Position numbers and translations under genes: made by a program. The notes beneath the pieces were generated by a model. It saw only the letters and a program-made list of their open reading frames with translations, had not been told where the DNA came from and searched no databases. A DNA stretch of 64,000 bases from Methyloversatilis thermotolerans (lineage in GTDB: Bacteria; Pseudomonadota; Gammaproteobacteria; Burkholderiales; Rhodocyclaceae), in contig NZ_KB889967.1 of assembly GCF_000372885.1 (NCBI RefSeq), positions 2,476,655-2,540,654 on the forward strand, in the 5' to 3' direction. Positions 7,874 to 23,986 of this stretch are shown piece by piece. Position 1 is the first letter of the stretch; each line of letters starts with the position of its first letter.

Positions 7874-8701
7874 TCAGCCATGCGCGAAGCGCACCGGCAA
7901 CAAGGCTTCCGCCACATCGAGCGCGGTCGCCGCATCGCAGGCCCCCGCGTCAGCCCCCACGCCTGCGGCCAGATCGGCGCGCTCGGCAAAGAGCGGCCCG
8001 CCCACCATCACCACCAGATCGCGACGCCTCGACACACGGCGCGCCTGGGCGATCCAGGACCCGAGCTCGTCCAGCCGCGTCTCGCTGCCCAGCGAAACCC
8101 CCAGCAGATCGAATGATTCGCGCTGCAGGGCTGCCAATGTATCCGAAGGATGTGTCGGGCAATCCAGCCTGACATCCCAGTGCCGATGCCGGAAGAAATC
8201 GGCCAGCATTGACACGCCGAAAGTGTGCTGGTCGCCCGGAAGCGTACAGAACAGGGCCCTGCGACCATGCTCGTGGGCATGCACGTCCAGCCGGAAACAG
8301 GCGGCGACATCATGCTGCACCTGCTGCAGGCGCCACAAGCCCAGCGTTACCTGGGTGAAGTCGCACTCGTCGGCCACCCACAGCTCTCCCAGCCGGCGCG
8401 CCGCAGGCGCCAGCAGATCGAGACAGATCCGGCGCGGATCGATGCCGCGCGCCCTCACCCCATCGATCCAGTTGCGAACGACCGAGGCATCCTGCGCCAG
8501 AACAAGATGGGCGAATTCGCACACTTCCGCTTCGCAAATGACCGGATACGCCCGCAATTCAGTCGCCGGCGGCGCAGGTGCATGCTGCTGCACCAGCCGC
8601 GGAATCACGTCGACCTCGACCGAATGCGAGAGGTCGAGTATCCATCCGGACTTCCATTGAACCGGAACATCGCCCGCATCGGGTCTTGATGTGTGTGCCA
8701 T
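7874..8701 (-). CDS. ppaA: PpaA/AerR-type cobalamin-binding antirepressor
   Basis: Regulator of about 275 residues in the AerR/PpaA family, which bind cobalamin and modulate PpsR/CrtJ according to light. The N-terminal half holds the helical B12-binding region (RRLGELWVADECDFTQVTLGLWRLQQ by its key part ELW...E) and the C-terminal half a Rossmann-like cobalamin domain with a complete base-off motif D157-Q-H159-T-F-G162. ATG at 8701 is preferred: AAGGAGG lies 5-11 bases upstream; an upstream in-frame ATG (8722) lies before that site. It is the first gene of the leftward regulatory operon ppaA-ppsR, the same pairing seen in other purple bacteria. Confidence 0.94.
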   Translation of the reverse strand: MAHTSRPDAGDVPVQWKSGWILDLSHSVEVDVIPRLVQQHAPAPPATELRAYPVICEAEVCEFAHLVLAQDASVVRNWIDGVRARGIDPRRICLDLLAPAARRLGELWVADECDFTQVTLGLWRLQQVQHDVAACFRLDVHAHEHGRRALFCTLPGDQHTFGVSMLADFFRHRHWDVRLDCPTHPSDTLAALQRESFDLLGVSLGSETRLDELGSWIAQARRVSRRRDLVVMVGGPLFAERADLAAGVGADAGACDAATALDVAEALLPVRFAHG

Positions 8702-8883
8702 CCCATCCTCCTTCCGCCCCATTTTTGTCGTCAGGTCAGATCCGATCCACCCCACGCCGGGTGCTGGCCTGTACCGCGTGCGACCGGGTTGCCGTGATCG
8801 CGGAGAAGGAAGGGCCCGCGCACTGCAGCACGAGTCGCACCATCTCATGTGATCGGTACAAGAGCTTTACCGACCATGCCCTA

Positions 8884-8912
8884 GGAATAGCTACGGCGAA
8901 CGAGAATGTCAA
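8884..8912 (-). promoter_or_regulatory. Predicted ppaA promoter
   Basis: Leftward: -35 TTGACA (8907-8912), 17-bp spacer, -10 TATTCC (8884-8889). Perfect -35 and ideal spacing; the -10 is weak. The leader to the ppaA ATG would be about 175 bases. Confidence 0.55.
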
Positions 8913-8986
8913 GAAAAGTTGGCGCCAAGTGTACTGGACAAACTGACGCATTTTGACGCAACGGCGGGACTGGACGTCATCGAACA

Positions 8987-9015
8987 TTGACACATTCCAC
9001 TCGAGCGTCTAGATT
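8987..9015 (+). promoter_or_regulatory. Predicted bchF promoter
   Basis: Rightward: -35 TTGACA (8987-8992), 17-bp spacer, -10 TAGATT (9010-9015). Expected transcription start near 9022, about 70 bases before the bchF ATG at 9092. Confidence 0.65.
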
Positions 9016-9046
9016 TCCTGACACAGCATCTGTCAAATCAATGACA
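9006..9046. promoter_or_regulatory. PpsR-like operator cluster at the bchF promoter
   Basis: Three overlapping palindromes: CGTCTAGATTTCCTGACA (9006-9023), which has the -10 box at the same offset as the crtE operator TGTCTAGAGTAAATGACA; TGACACAGCATCTGTCA (9019-9035); and TGTCAAATCAATGACA (9031-9046). None is a perfect TGT-N12-ACA site, but the first differs only in its first base. Position over -10 and +1 fits repression. Confidence 0.5.
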
Positions 9047-9091
9047 ACATCGCTGCCCGGCAGCGCCGGGCCCACAGCGTCGGGGGACACC

Positions 9092-10896
<1,805 letters not shown>

Positions 10897-10905
10897 GAGA
10901 CCGGC

Positions 10906-12454
10906 ATGCAGCTCACACTCTGGACCTACGAAGGACCGCCCCATGTGGGCGCAATGCGCGTCGCCGCCTCCATGCTCGACGTGCACTACGTGCTGCATGC
11001 CCCGCAGGGCGACAGCTATGCCGATCTGCTGTTCACGATGATAGAGCGCAGCGGCCGCCGGCCACCGGTGAGCTACACCACCTTCCAGGCACGCGATCTC
11101 GGCGGCGACACGGCGGACATGGTCAAGCGCACCGTGGCGGCCGCCTGGGAACGCTTCCACCCGGCCGCGCTGCTGGTGGGTGAATCCTGCACGGCCGAAC
11201 TGCTGCAGGACCAGGCCGGGGCACTGGCGCTGTCCATGCAACTGCCGGTACCGGTCGTACCGCTGGAACTGCCCGCCTACTCGCGCAAGGAAAACTGGGG
11301 TGCCTCGGAAACCTTCTACCGTCTGGTCCGCAGTGCGCTGAACGAACGGATCGCCGCAGGCCGGGGACGCGAGCGCATGCCGGGCGAAGCGCCGGTCGCC
11401 AACATTCTCGGTCCCACTCTGCTCGGCTTCCGTTGCCGCGACGATGTGCAGGAGATCCGCCGCCTGCTGGAATCGCTCGGAGTGACGGTGAATGTGGTCG
11501 CGCCGCTGGGCGCGCACTACGCCGATCTGCAGCGCATCGCGGATGCCGACTTCAATGTCGACCTCTATCCCGAGGTATCCAGCCTCACCTGTGGCTGGCT
11601 GCAGCGCACCTTCGGTCAGCCGCACACGCACACGGTGCCGATGGGTGTCGGCGCCACGCGCGACTTCATCGACGAGGTGGCCGCTCTGGCGGGTCTGGAC
11701 GGCACCGACCGCCTGCTCGATGCGGGCCTGCCCGGCGCCGGCGCACCCGCCGACTGCCGCCTGCCCTGGTATGCACGCTCGGTCGACTCGACCTATCTGA
11801 CCGGCAAGCGCGTCTTCGTCTTCGGCGATGCCACGCATGCCATCGCCGCCGCCCGCATCGCCAGCGAAGAAATGGGATTCACCGTCGCCGGCCTGGGCTG
11901 CTACGGCCGCGAGTCGGCGCGGGAGCTGCGTGCGGCGGCTGCGCGCTACGGCGTCGCCGCGCTGATCACCGACGACTACCTCGAGGTCGAACGCGCCATC
12001 ACCGAGGCCGCGCCTGAACTGATCCTGGGCACGCAGATGGAACGTCATATTGCGAAGCGCCTGGGCATCGCCTGCGCGGTGATTTCCAGTCCCATCCATG
12101 TGCAGGACGTTCCAGCCCGGCACAGTCCGGTATTCGGCTTCGAAGGGGCGAATGTCCTGTTCGACAGCTGGATCCACCCGCTGGTCATGGGGCTGGAGGA
12201 ACACCTGCTGCAGATGTTCCGCGATGACTTCGAATTCAACGACGCCGCACCGGCTTCCCACCTGCCCGCGGTCGTGCGGCAGACCATGGCGGTCGCCGAT
12301 GTGGCCGCAGACAAGGACTTGCCGACGTGGACCGAGGAAGGCGAACGCGAGCTGAAGAAGATTCCCTTCTTCGTCCGGGGAAAGGCACGCCGCAACACCG
12401 AAACGTTCGCCCGCAGCCTGGGCCTGAGTTGCATCACGGTGGAGACACTTTACG

Positions 12455-12480
<26 letters not shown>
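10906..12480 (+). CDS. bchB: Dark-operative protochlorophyllide reductase subunit B
   Basis: Second NB-component subunit, 524 residues. Asp36 ([13 protein letters not shown]), the unusual Asp ligand of the NB cluster, is present, as is Cys95 ([15 protein letters not shown]). The C-terminal region ([23 protein letters not shown], here summarised by PFFVRG) is the small helical domain unique to BchB. GGAG precedes the ATG. The gene overlaps bchH by 26 bp. Confidence 0.98.
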
Positions 12481-17180
<4,700 letters not shown>

Positions 17181-17181
17181 C

Positions 17182-17877
17182 ATGGATACACACTATCTGC
17201 AGCGACGCGGCCAGATTGCCACCTATTTCGATCGCACGGCCGCCGACACCTGGGCCCGGCTGACATCGGATGCGCCGGTCGGTCGCATCCGCGCCACGGT
17301 GCGCGCAGGTCGTGATCGCATGCGCGAACTGCTGCTCGGCTGGCTGCCGCAGGACCTGCGCGGGCGGCGCCTGCTCGATGCCGGCTGCGGTACCGGTGCC
17401 CTGGCGGTCGAGGCGGCGCGCCGCGGTGCTTCAGTGGTCGCGGTGGACCTGTCGCCGACACTGATCGGCATCGCCGCACAGCGCGTGCCCGCCGGACTGA
17501 GCCGTCACATCGAATACATCGCCGGTGACATGCTGGACGCGTCGCTGGCCGAGTTCGACCACGTCGTCGCGATGGATTCGCTGATCCACTATGCACCAAC
17601 CGAGGTGGTGCAGGTACTGGCCGGCCTTTCGGCACGCTGCCGGCACAGTCTGCTGTTCACCTTCCCGCCGCGCACGCGCGCCCTGGCGGCCATGCACTTC
17701 GTGGGCCGCCTGTTCCCGCGTGGTGAGCGGGCGCCGGAAATCGCACCGGTCAGCGAGCGCCGACTGCGCCACCTGCTCGACACGACTCCGGGGCTGCTCG
17801 ATGTCGGCGTCGGCCGCACGCAGCGCGTGGCCAGTGGCTTCTACACCTCGCAGGCAATGGAACTGATCAGGCCATGA
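17182..17877 (+). CDS. bchM: Mg-protoporphyrin IX methyltransferase
   Basis: SAM-dependent O-methyltransferase of 231 residues that makes Mg-protoporphyrin IX monomethyl ester, the substrate of AcsF encoded further down the same unit. SAM motif I is LLDAGCGTGALAVEAARRGA (about 65-84). Its stop overlaps the lhaA ATG by 4 bp. Confidence 0.97.
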   Translation: MDTHYLQRRGQIATYFDRTAADTWARLTSDAPVGRIRATVRAGRDRMRELLLGWLPQDLRGRRLLDAGCGTGALAVEAARRGASVVAVDLSPTLIGIAAQRVPAGLSRHIEYIAGDMLDASLAEFDHVVAMDSLIHYAPTEVVQVLAGLSARCRHSLLFTFPPRTRALAAMHFVGRLFPRGERAPEIAPVSERRLRHLLDTTPGLLDVGVGRTQRVASGFYTSQAMELIRP

Positions 17878-19316
17878 CTGCCGGCCACGCCCATTCTCCG
17901 GTCAATCGCGTCGCGCGCCTGTGGCTGGGTGTAAGCACACGCTTCCTGCCGTTCGCGGATGCGGCGAGCGACCAACTGCCGCTGGGCCGCCTGCTGCGCC
18001 TGTCGCTGTTCCAGGTGTCGGTGGGCATGTGCACCGTGCTGCTGATCGGGACGCTGAACCGCGTCATGATCGTGGAAATGGGTCTGGCCGCCACCCTGGT
18101 TGCGGTCATGGTATCGCTGCCACTGCTGTTCTCGCCGTTCCGCGCGCTGCTGGGCTATCGCTCGGACACGCACCGCTCGGCGCTGGGCTGGCGTCGCGTA
18201 CCCTATCTGTGGATGGGCTCGCTGCTGCAGTTCGGCGGTCTCGCCATCATGCCCTTCGCGCTCATCCTGCTGTCGGGCGACAGCCAGGGCCCGGCCTGGG
18301 TGGGTCAGGCGGGCGCCGCACTCGCCTTCCTGCTGGTCGGCGCCGGCATGCAGACGGTACAGACCGCCGGACTGGCGCTGGCCGGCGACCTGGCGCCTGC
18401 GGAAAATCGTCCGCGCGTGGTGGCGCTGATGTACCTGATGCTGCTGGTGGGCATGGTGGGCAGTGGCCTGGTGTTCGGCTGGCTGCTGTCGGATTTCAGC
18501 CCGCTCAGGCTGATCAAGGTGGTGCAGGGTGCCGCGTTGCTCACCATGGCGCTGAACATCGCCGCGCTGTGGAAGCAGGAGCCGCGCGGGCGGACTGTGG
18601 ACGACAGTCCGCCCCTCCCCTTCCGCACCATGTGGTCGCAGTTCGCCACGCATGCGCGTGCCGTGCGCTATCTGCTCGCACTCGGTCTGGGGACCGCAGC
18701 CTTCAGCATGCAGGACATCATCCTCGAGCCCTATGGCGCCGAAGTGCTGCACATGGGCGTGGGTTCGACCACGGCACTGACCGCGCTGATGGCGGTCGGT
18801 GCGCTGCTCGCGTTCGCGCTGGCCGCGCATGCGCTGGCCTCCGGCGTGCATGCATGCCGGGTTGCCGCGCTGGGTGCGCTGACCGGCATCGTCGCCTTCT
18901 CCGCCGTGGTATTCGCCGAACCGATGCATTCGACCGCGCTGTTCCGCGCCGGCGTCGGCCTGATCGGCTTCGGCGGCGGGCTGTTCTCGGTCGGCATGCT
19001 GACTGCCGCGATGGGCCTGGAGGACGGCGGGCTGCACGGACTGGCCCTCGGCGCCTGGGGCGCGGTGCATGCGAGCACGACCGGACTGGCCATCGCGCTC
19101 GGTGGCACGCTGCGGGACGCCGTGTCCGCACTGGCCATGACCGGCGCCCTGGGCACCGCGCTGGAGTCGCCAGCGACCGGCTACAGCTTCGTCTATCACA
19201 TCGAAATCTACATGCTGTTCGCCTGCCTGGTCGCCCTCGGACCGCTGGTGCGCAGCACCCCGCCCGCGTCGGCACGCACCGGCGCGAAATTCGGACTGGC
19301 CGATCTACCCGGCTGA
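17874..19316 (+). CDS. lhaA: Light-harvesting 1 assembly protein LhaA (PucC family)
   Basis: Integral membrane protein of 480 residues with about 12 hydrophobic segments, of the PucC/LhaA MFS branch; contains the family segment GTLNRVMIVEMGLAATLVA and the SDTHRSALGWRRVPYLW loop. Required in Rhodobacter for LH1 assembly. Lies in the standard place between bchM and puhA. Confidence 0.96.
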   Translation: MTAGHAHSPVNRVARLWLGVSTRFLPFADAASDQLPLGRLLRLSLFQVSVGMCTVLLIGTLNRVMIVEMGLAATLVAVMVSLPLLFSPFRALLGYRSDTHRSALGWRRVPYLWMGSLLQFGGLAIMPFALILLSGDSQGPAWVGQAGAALAFLLVGAGMQTVQTAGLALAGDLAPAENRPRVVALMYLMLLVGMVGSGLVFGWLLSDFSPLRLIKVVQGAALLTMALNIAALWKQEPRGRTVDDSPPLPFRTMWSQFATHARAVRYLLALGLGTAAFSMQDIILEPYGAEVLHMGVGSTTALTALMAVGALLAFALAAHALASGVHACRVAALGALTGIVAFSAVVFAEPMHSTALFRAGVGLIGFGGGLFSVGMLTAAMGLEDGGLHGLALGAWGAVHASTTGLAIALGGTLRDAVSALAMTGALGTALESPATGYSFVYHIEIYMLFACLVALGPLVRSTPPASARTGAKFGLADLPG

Positions 19317-19336
19317 ATACCTGCAGGAGGAAAGAC

Positions 19337-20107
19337 ATGGGCACCGGCGCATTCACACAGTATTTCGACGTGGCACAGGTGGTTCTCTACCTGTTCTGGA
19401 TATTCTTCGCGGGACTGATCTATTACCTGCACCAGGAGAGCAAGCGCGAAGGCTATCCGCTCGAGTCCGACCGCTCAGGGCATATCCGGGTCCAGGGCTT
19501 TCCCGCCATTCCCGACCCGAAAACCTTCCGGCTGCAGGACGGACGCACGGTCACGGTTCCCAATGACAGGCGCTCACCGCAGGAACTGAAGGCGGTGCCG
19601 AGCGCACCCTGGCCCGGTGCGCCGCTCGAACCCACCGGCGACCCCATGCTCGATGGCGTCGGGCCGGGCGCATGGTCGGATCGCGCCGACCTGCCCGACC
19701 TCACCTACAGCGGCGAGCTGAGACTGGTGCCGCTGCGTGATGCACCGGCCTACGGCGTCGCGCACCAGGACATCGATCCGCGCGGCCTGCCGGTGCTTGG
19801 CGCCGACGGCGGGCAGGGCGGCGTGGTGCGCGATCTGTGGGTGGATCGTTCGGAAGCAATGTTCCGCTACCTCGAACTCGATGTCGCGGTCGGTGGCGGA
19901 ACCCGCTCCGTACTGTTGCCGATGAACTTCTGCCGCGTCGGTCGCGACGCGGTGCGCGTGCAGTCCATACTTGGACACCAGTTCGCCAACGTGCCCCAGC
20001 CCAAGGCGAACGACCGCATCACGCTGCTGGAAGAGGAAAAGGTGATGGCCTATTACGGCGGCGGCACGCTGTATGCCGAGGCCTCTCGCCGGGAGCCGCT
20101 GCTGTGA
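19337..20107 (+). CDS. puhA: Photosynthetic reaction centre subunit H
   Basis: RC-H subunit, 256 residues: one N-terminal transmembrane helix (VVLYLFWIFFAGLIYYL, about 15-31) and a large cytoplasmic domain that caps the quinone sites of L/M. ATG at 19337 follows AGGAGGAAAGAC. The stop overlaps the puhB GTG. Confidence 0.98.
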   Translation: MGTGAFTQYFDVAQVVLYLFWIFFAGLIYYLHQESKREGYPLESDRSGHIRVQGFPAIPDPKTFRLQDGRTVTVPNDRRSPQELKAVPSAPWPGAPLEPTGDPMLDGVGPGAWSDRADLPDLTYSGELRLVPLRDAPAYGVAHQDIDPRGLPVLGADGGQGGVVRDLWVDRSEAMFRYLELDVAVGGGTRSVLLPMNFCRVGRDAVRVQSILGHQFANVPQPKANDRITLLEEEKVMAYYGGGTLYAEASRREPLL

Positions 20108-20784
20108 GCGCGCCGCGCCCGGTCGCGAGCCATGGGCATGAACACGAGTTCGAGCCGGCGCTCGGCCTGCCGGAAACACTGCCGGCTGGCGAGACCGTCC
20201 TCTGGCAGGGGTCGCCATGCTGGCGCCGCCTCGCCCGCGAGCGCTTCCACCTGCGCGCCATCGCCGCCTACTTCGCACTGATCCTGCTGCTGCGCGCAAG
20301 CTATGTGTACGGCGAGGGCGGCAGTGCGCAGGATGCGCTGCTCGCGGCAGCGCTGCCACTGCCGCTGATGGCGGCCGCGACCGGCATGCTCGCGCTGATC
20401 GCCTGGCTGAGCGCACGCACCACGGTCTATACACTGACCGACCGGCGCATCGTGATGCGCATCGGCATCGTGCTCAGCCTCACCTTCAACCTGCCCCTGG
20501 CGCGCATCACCGCCGCCGATGTGCGGCGCCTGCGCGACGACTGCGGCCATATCGCGCTGCACATCGGTGAGCCCGACCGCATCGCCCTGGTTCATCTGTG
20601 GCCGCATGCGCGTCCCTGGCATTTCGCGCGTCCGCAACCCATGCTGTGCTGCATCGCCGATGCGGAAGGCGTGAGTGCATTGCTGTCGCGGGCCTGGCTG
20701 GCGGTGCATGCACGCACCGGTCAGATCGGACAGCCTGCCGCCGCACCGGTACGCACGCTGCCTGGCGGTCTGGTCGCATCGTGA
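20104..20784 (+). CDS. puhB: Photosynthetic complex assembly protein PuhB
   Basis: RC assembly factor of 226 residues with a PH-like domain (TVYTLTDRRIVMRIGIVLS) after two hydrophobic segments near 50-100. Starts at GTG 20104 overlapping the puhA stop (GTGA); no ATG is available in frame upstream of the conserved region. Its own stop overlaps the puhC GTG in the same way. Confidence 0.95.
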   Translation: MSAPRPVASHGHEHEFEPALGLPETLPAGETVLWQGSPCWRRLARERFHLRAIAAYFALILLLRASYVYGEGGSAQDALLAAALPLPLMAAATGMLALIAWLSARTTVYTLTDRRIVMRIGIVLSLTFNLPLARITAADVRRLRDDCGHIALHIGEPDRIALVHLWPHARPWHFARPQPMLCCIADAEGVSALLSRAWLAVHARTGQIGQPAAAPVRTLPGGLVAS

Positions 20785-21269
20785 GCGCCGCCATGAAAGC
20801 CCATGCACATGACGATCCCGGCCTTGCGCGAGGTCCGCTGCTGGCCATCGGTGGGCTGCTGTGCGGCGTCATCGTCGCGGTGGCCGGGGTGCGCCTTTCC
20901 GGCGCCGACATCCGGGTGCCGGACGCGCCGGCCACCGAAGTCCGTTCCCTGCGCTTCGAGGACCGGGCGGATGGCAGCATCGTCGTGATCGATGCCGCCA
21001 ACGGCGCGCAGATCGACCGCTTTGTCGGTGAGCACGGCTTCGTCCGCGGCGCGCTGCGCGGCCTGGTGCGCGAGCGCCGTCGCCAGCAGATAGGCGCCGC
21101 AGAACCTTTCCAACTGGTCGCCCGCGCCGACGGACGACTCACCCTGATGGATCGCAGCACCGGTCAGCGCGTGGACCTCGAGTCCTTCGGACCGGTCAAC
21201 GCCGCTGACTTCGGGCGGCTGCTGCGCGCATCGCCCGACCGAGCTATCGCTCAAGGAGTCCAGCCATGA
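20781..21269 (+). CDS. puhC: Photosynthetic complex assembly protein PuhC
   Basis: RC/LH1 assembly protein of about 162 residues with one N-terminal membrane segment ([20 protein letters not shown]) and a periplasmic domain. GTG 20781 overlaps the puhB stop; ATG 20793 is an alternative start. Overlaps acsF by 4 bp. Confidence 0.93.
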   Translation: MSAAMKAHAHDDPGLARGPLLAIGGLLCGVIVAVAGVRLSGADIRVPDAPATEVRSLRFEDRADGSIVVIDAANGAQIDRFVGEHGFVRGALRGLVRERRRQQIGAAEPFQLVARADGRLTLMDRSTGQRVDLESFGPVNAADFGRLLRASPDRAIAQGVQP

Positions 21270-22330
21270 GTCACGCACCGACCGTTCCGCTGTCCATCGA
21301 AGCCACCGACCGCGCGCGTACCAGCACGGTACTCAGCCCGCGCTTCTACACCACCGACTTCGCCGCCATGGAGCGCATCGACGTGAGCGCGGTGCGCGCC
21401 GAGTGGGACGCCACCATGCAGGAGTACGAGGGCGACAACAACCATGACCACTTCCAGCGTACCGCCGACTTCGCCGAGCAGATCCGCGAACTGCCGCCCG
21501 AACTGCACCGCGAATTCATGGACTTCCTGATCAGCTCGATCACCTCGGAATTCTCCGGCTGCGTGCTGTACAACGAAATCAAGAAGCAGGTCGACAACCC
21601 GGACATCAAGGCGCTCATGGGTTTCATGGCCCGCGACGAGGCGCGCCACGCCAATTTCCTGAACATGTCGCTGAAGGACTACGGACTGGGCGTGGATCTG
21701 GGCAATCTGAAGCGGACCAAGCGCTATACCTACTTCAAGCCCAAGTACATCTTCTACGCCACCTACCTGTCCGAGAAGATCGGTTACGCGCGCTACATCA
21801 CCATCTACCGGCAACTGGAACGTCATCCGGAGCTGAGATTCCATCCGATCTTCCGCTGGTTCGAACGCTGGTGCAACGACGAATTCAGGCACGGCGAATC
21901 GTTTGCGCTCATCCTGCGCGCTCACCCTCACCTTCTGCGCGGCGCCAATCTGCTGTGGGTGCGCTTCTTCCTGCTCGCCGTCTACGTCACGATGTATGTG
22001 CGCGACCACATGCGGCCGGCGCTGCACGATGCGATGGGCCTGGATGCGGACGACTATGATTTCCGCGTGTTCCGCATCACGTCCGACATTTCCAGGCAGG
22101 TGTTCCCGCTGACGCTGGATACCGACAGTCCCGCCTTCCGTGCCGGCCTGCGCAAGCTCTTCCTGACCGCGCAGGCGCATGAGGCGGCGCGCCAGCGCGG
22201 CGGGGTGGCCGGTCTGCTCACGCGGGCACGCTGCATCGCGTCGGCGGCCCTCACCTTCGGCCGGCTCTATCTGCACCCGGTGCGGCGCAACGAGCTGCCC
22301 GCGACGGTGCGCGTGGCACCGGCATGGTGA
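21266..22330 (+). CDS. acsF: Mg-protoporphyrin IX monomethyl ester cyclase, aerobic
   Basis: Oxygen-dependent di-iron cyclase that forms ring E of (bacterio)chlorophyll. 354 residues; di-iron ligands are in the E/ExxH motifs of [28 protein letters not shown] and [14 protein letters not shown]. Located between puhC and puhE as in many purple bacteria. No anaerobic BchE is encoded in the window, nor any recognisable Ycf54/BciE-type auxiliary subunit. Confidence 0.97.
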   Translation: MSHAPTVPLSIEATDRARTSTVLSPRFYTTDFAAMERIDVSAVRAEWDATMQEYEGDNNHDHFQRTADFAEQIRELPPELHREFMDFLISSITSEFSGCVLYNEIKKQVDNPDIKALMGFMARDEARHANFLNMSLKDYGLGVDLGNLKRTKRYTYFKPKYIFYATYLSEKIGYARYITIYRQLERHPELRFHPIFRWFERWCNDEFRHGESFALILRAHPHLLRGANLLWVRFFLLAVYVTMYVRDHMRPALHDAMGLDADDYDFRVFRITSDISRQVFPLTLDTDSPAFRAGLRKLFLTAQAHEAARQRGGVAGLLTRARCIASAALTFGRLYLHPVRRNELPATVRVAPAW

Positions 22331-23124
22331 TGATGGACGGCATCACGGTCGGCCTCGTGCTGCCAGGCCTGTTCACTCTGGCGCTGTGGTGGCTGAGCAC
22401 GGGGCTGATCCTCTACCTCGACGGACTCCATCCGCGGACCTTCCGCGCCAGCATGGGCGTCGTGACCGTGCTCGCGCTGTGCGCACTGGCGCTGACCGGA
22501 CATGCGGCCGATCTGAGCGGTCCTTCCGCGGCCTATCTCGGCTTTGCGTGCGCGCTGACGCTATGGGGATGGATGGAGCTGAGCTTCCTGACCGGCTGGA
22601 TCACCGGACCGGTACGACAGGCGGCGCCGCCCGGCTGTGCCGCATCCGCGCACTTCGTGCGCGCGGTCCAGGTGGTGCTGCACCACGAACTGGCCATCGC
22701 GACCGGTGCGCTGCTGCTATGGGTGCTCACCCGTGACACGGCCGATCCGGTGGCGCTGCACGCCTACCTGCTGCTGTGGGTGATGCGGGTCAGCGCCAAG
22801 CTCAATCTGCACTTCGGGGTACGCAATCTCGGCGACGCCCTGCTGCCGCCGCATCTGCACTATCTGCGCAGCTACTTCCGGCAACGCCGCATGAATGCAC
22901 TGTGGCCGTTTTCGATGATCGGCTGCCTGCTGCTGACCGCGCATCTGGTCGATGGCGCCGCGCGCGCGCCCGCCGGCAGCGCGGAACAGGTGTCCGCGGC
23001 GCTGCTCGCCACACTGGCCGGGCTGGCCGGGCTGGAGCATCTGTTCATGATGCTGCCGGTACCACTGGACGGATTGTGGAAGTGGGGCACGCGATCGCGT
23101 GCCGCCATGCGTCGTACCGGCTGA
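22324..23124 (+). CDS. puhE: Photosynthetic complex assembly protein PuhE
   Basis: Membrane protein of about 266 residues with seven or so hydrophobic segments, DUF3623/PuhE family; conserved features include [22 protein letters not shown] (key part NLHFGVRN). Role in modulating photosynthetic complex formation. The ATG at 22324 overlaps the acsF stop; ATG 22330 is equally possible. Last gene of the rightward unit; 229 bp without a recognised gene follow before the oppositely oriented CBS gene. Confidence 0.94.
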   Translation: MVMMDGITVGLVLPGLFTLALWWLSTGLILYLDGLHPRTFRASMGVVTVLALCALALTGHAADLSGPSAAYLGFACALTLWGWMELSFLTGWITGPVRQAAPPGCAASAHFVRAVQVVLHHELAIATGALLLWVLTRDTADPVALHAYLLLWVMRVSAKLNLHFGVRNLGDALLPPHLHYLRSYFRQRRMNALWPFSMIGCLLLTAHLVDGAARAPAGSAEQVSAALLATLAGLAGLEHLFMMLPVPLDGLWKWGTRSRAAMRRTG

Positions 23125-23353
23125 CACGCCGCTGCATGATACGGGGGAACGCGCCGTACAGCCGGCAACGCAGTGTCCCTTGTCTGCGCACACCGCACAC
23201 CAGGTTTCCTTTGATCTTCAGCCGTTCTGACACCCGTGCCGGCACCCGGAGCGCCCGCTGACGCCCGCCGGAAATCGTTGCCCCGGGGCCGCTGGCACAA
23301 TCGCGTGATGATCCGGCACCGGCGCGCGATCACGCCGGGCACCCGCCGCCGCG

Positions 23354-23809
23354 TCACCCCCCGCTGCGCACGCGCGCAAAGAACAGGCCGCGATTGATGT
23401 CGCCGATGCTCACCATGCCCACCAGCCTTCCGTCCTGCGCGACCGGCATGCGCCGGAAGTTCTTCACACCCATCAGCGAGGCCGCTTCGAGCACCGGCGT
23501 TTCCGGCGCCAGCGCGAGCGGGTTGCGGGTCATCACCTGCTCGGCCTTCATCGCCAGCACCGCATCGTAGCCTTCCTCCATCGCCAGGAAGTCCCGCGTG
23601 CCGACATTGTCGTGGATGTAGTCGCCCAGCTTCGGATACATGGGCAGCATGATGTCGCGCACCGATACGATGCCTATCAGCTCGTGCTGCGTGCCCACGA
23701 CCGGAATCGCGCCGCAATGACGGCTCAGCATGTGGATCACGACCGAATGCACGCTGTCGCCGGGGGCGGCGCACAGTACGCCGGTTGACATGACCTGTTG
23801 GACTTGCAT
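23354..23809 (-). CDS. CBS-domain pair protein
   Basis: Soluble protein of 151 residues made of two CBS domains (VQQVMSTGVLCAAPGDSVHS at the N-terminus; AEQVMTRNPLALAPETPVLE from about residue 78), the second ending RRMPVAQDGRLVGMVSIGDI. Such stand-alone CBS pairs bind adenylates and often act as energy-state regulators. ATG 23809 has GGAGAGG upstream. It lies 177 bp downstream of pufC in the same direction, so it may be expressed as the tail of the puf operon or from its own promoter. No known role in photosynthesis. Confidence 0.88.
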   Translation of the reverse strand: MQVQQVMSTGVLCAAPGDSVHSVVIHMLSRHCGAIPVVGTQHELIGIVSVRDIMLPMYPKLGDYIHDNVGTRDFLAMEEGYDAVLAMKAEQVMTRNPLALAPETPVLEAASLMGVKNFRRMPVAQDGRLVGMVSIGDINRGLFFARVRSGG

Positions 23810-23986
23810 GACCCTCTCCTCCGCGCAGTGCTCGCGGGGCGGCCAGGCCGGGCGGAACTGCACGCCGTGGTGTCCGGTACCGCCCCCGCGGATACGCTGT
23901 CTGGCCCAGCGCGGAGGAGAGAGCCGCGGTGACGGCCCGGACGAGGTAGCCGGGCGGCTCGGGCCGCCTGGTTCAGTGCGCGTGGA

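Larger units (their letters stand above)
8702..9091. other. Divergent ppaA/bchF control region (390 bp, no gene)
   Basis: Non-coding region between the divergent ppaA and bchF operons. It contains two well-formed sigma70-type promoters facing away from each other and palindromic TGTC/GACA elements between and downstream of them. AT content rises relative to the flanking genes around 8880-9050. An open frame extends upstream of bchF through this region but overlaps the predicted promoter, so it is not taken as coding. Confidence 0.7.

Noticed and set aside
8930-8940. TGTACTGGACA as a PpsR site
   Set aside because: Half-sites are only 5 bases apart, too close for the 18-bp operator seen at the other promoters.
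8987-9091. N-terminal extension of bchF from 8987
   Set aside because: It would overlap the predicted promoter and operator, and has no ribosome binding site; the conserved protein begins after 9092.
23125-23353. Possible small gene between puhE and the CBS-domain gene
   Set aside because: No frame with a convincing start signal and protein-like composition was found in either direction.
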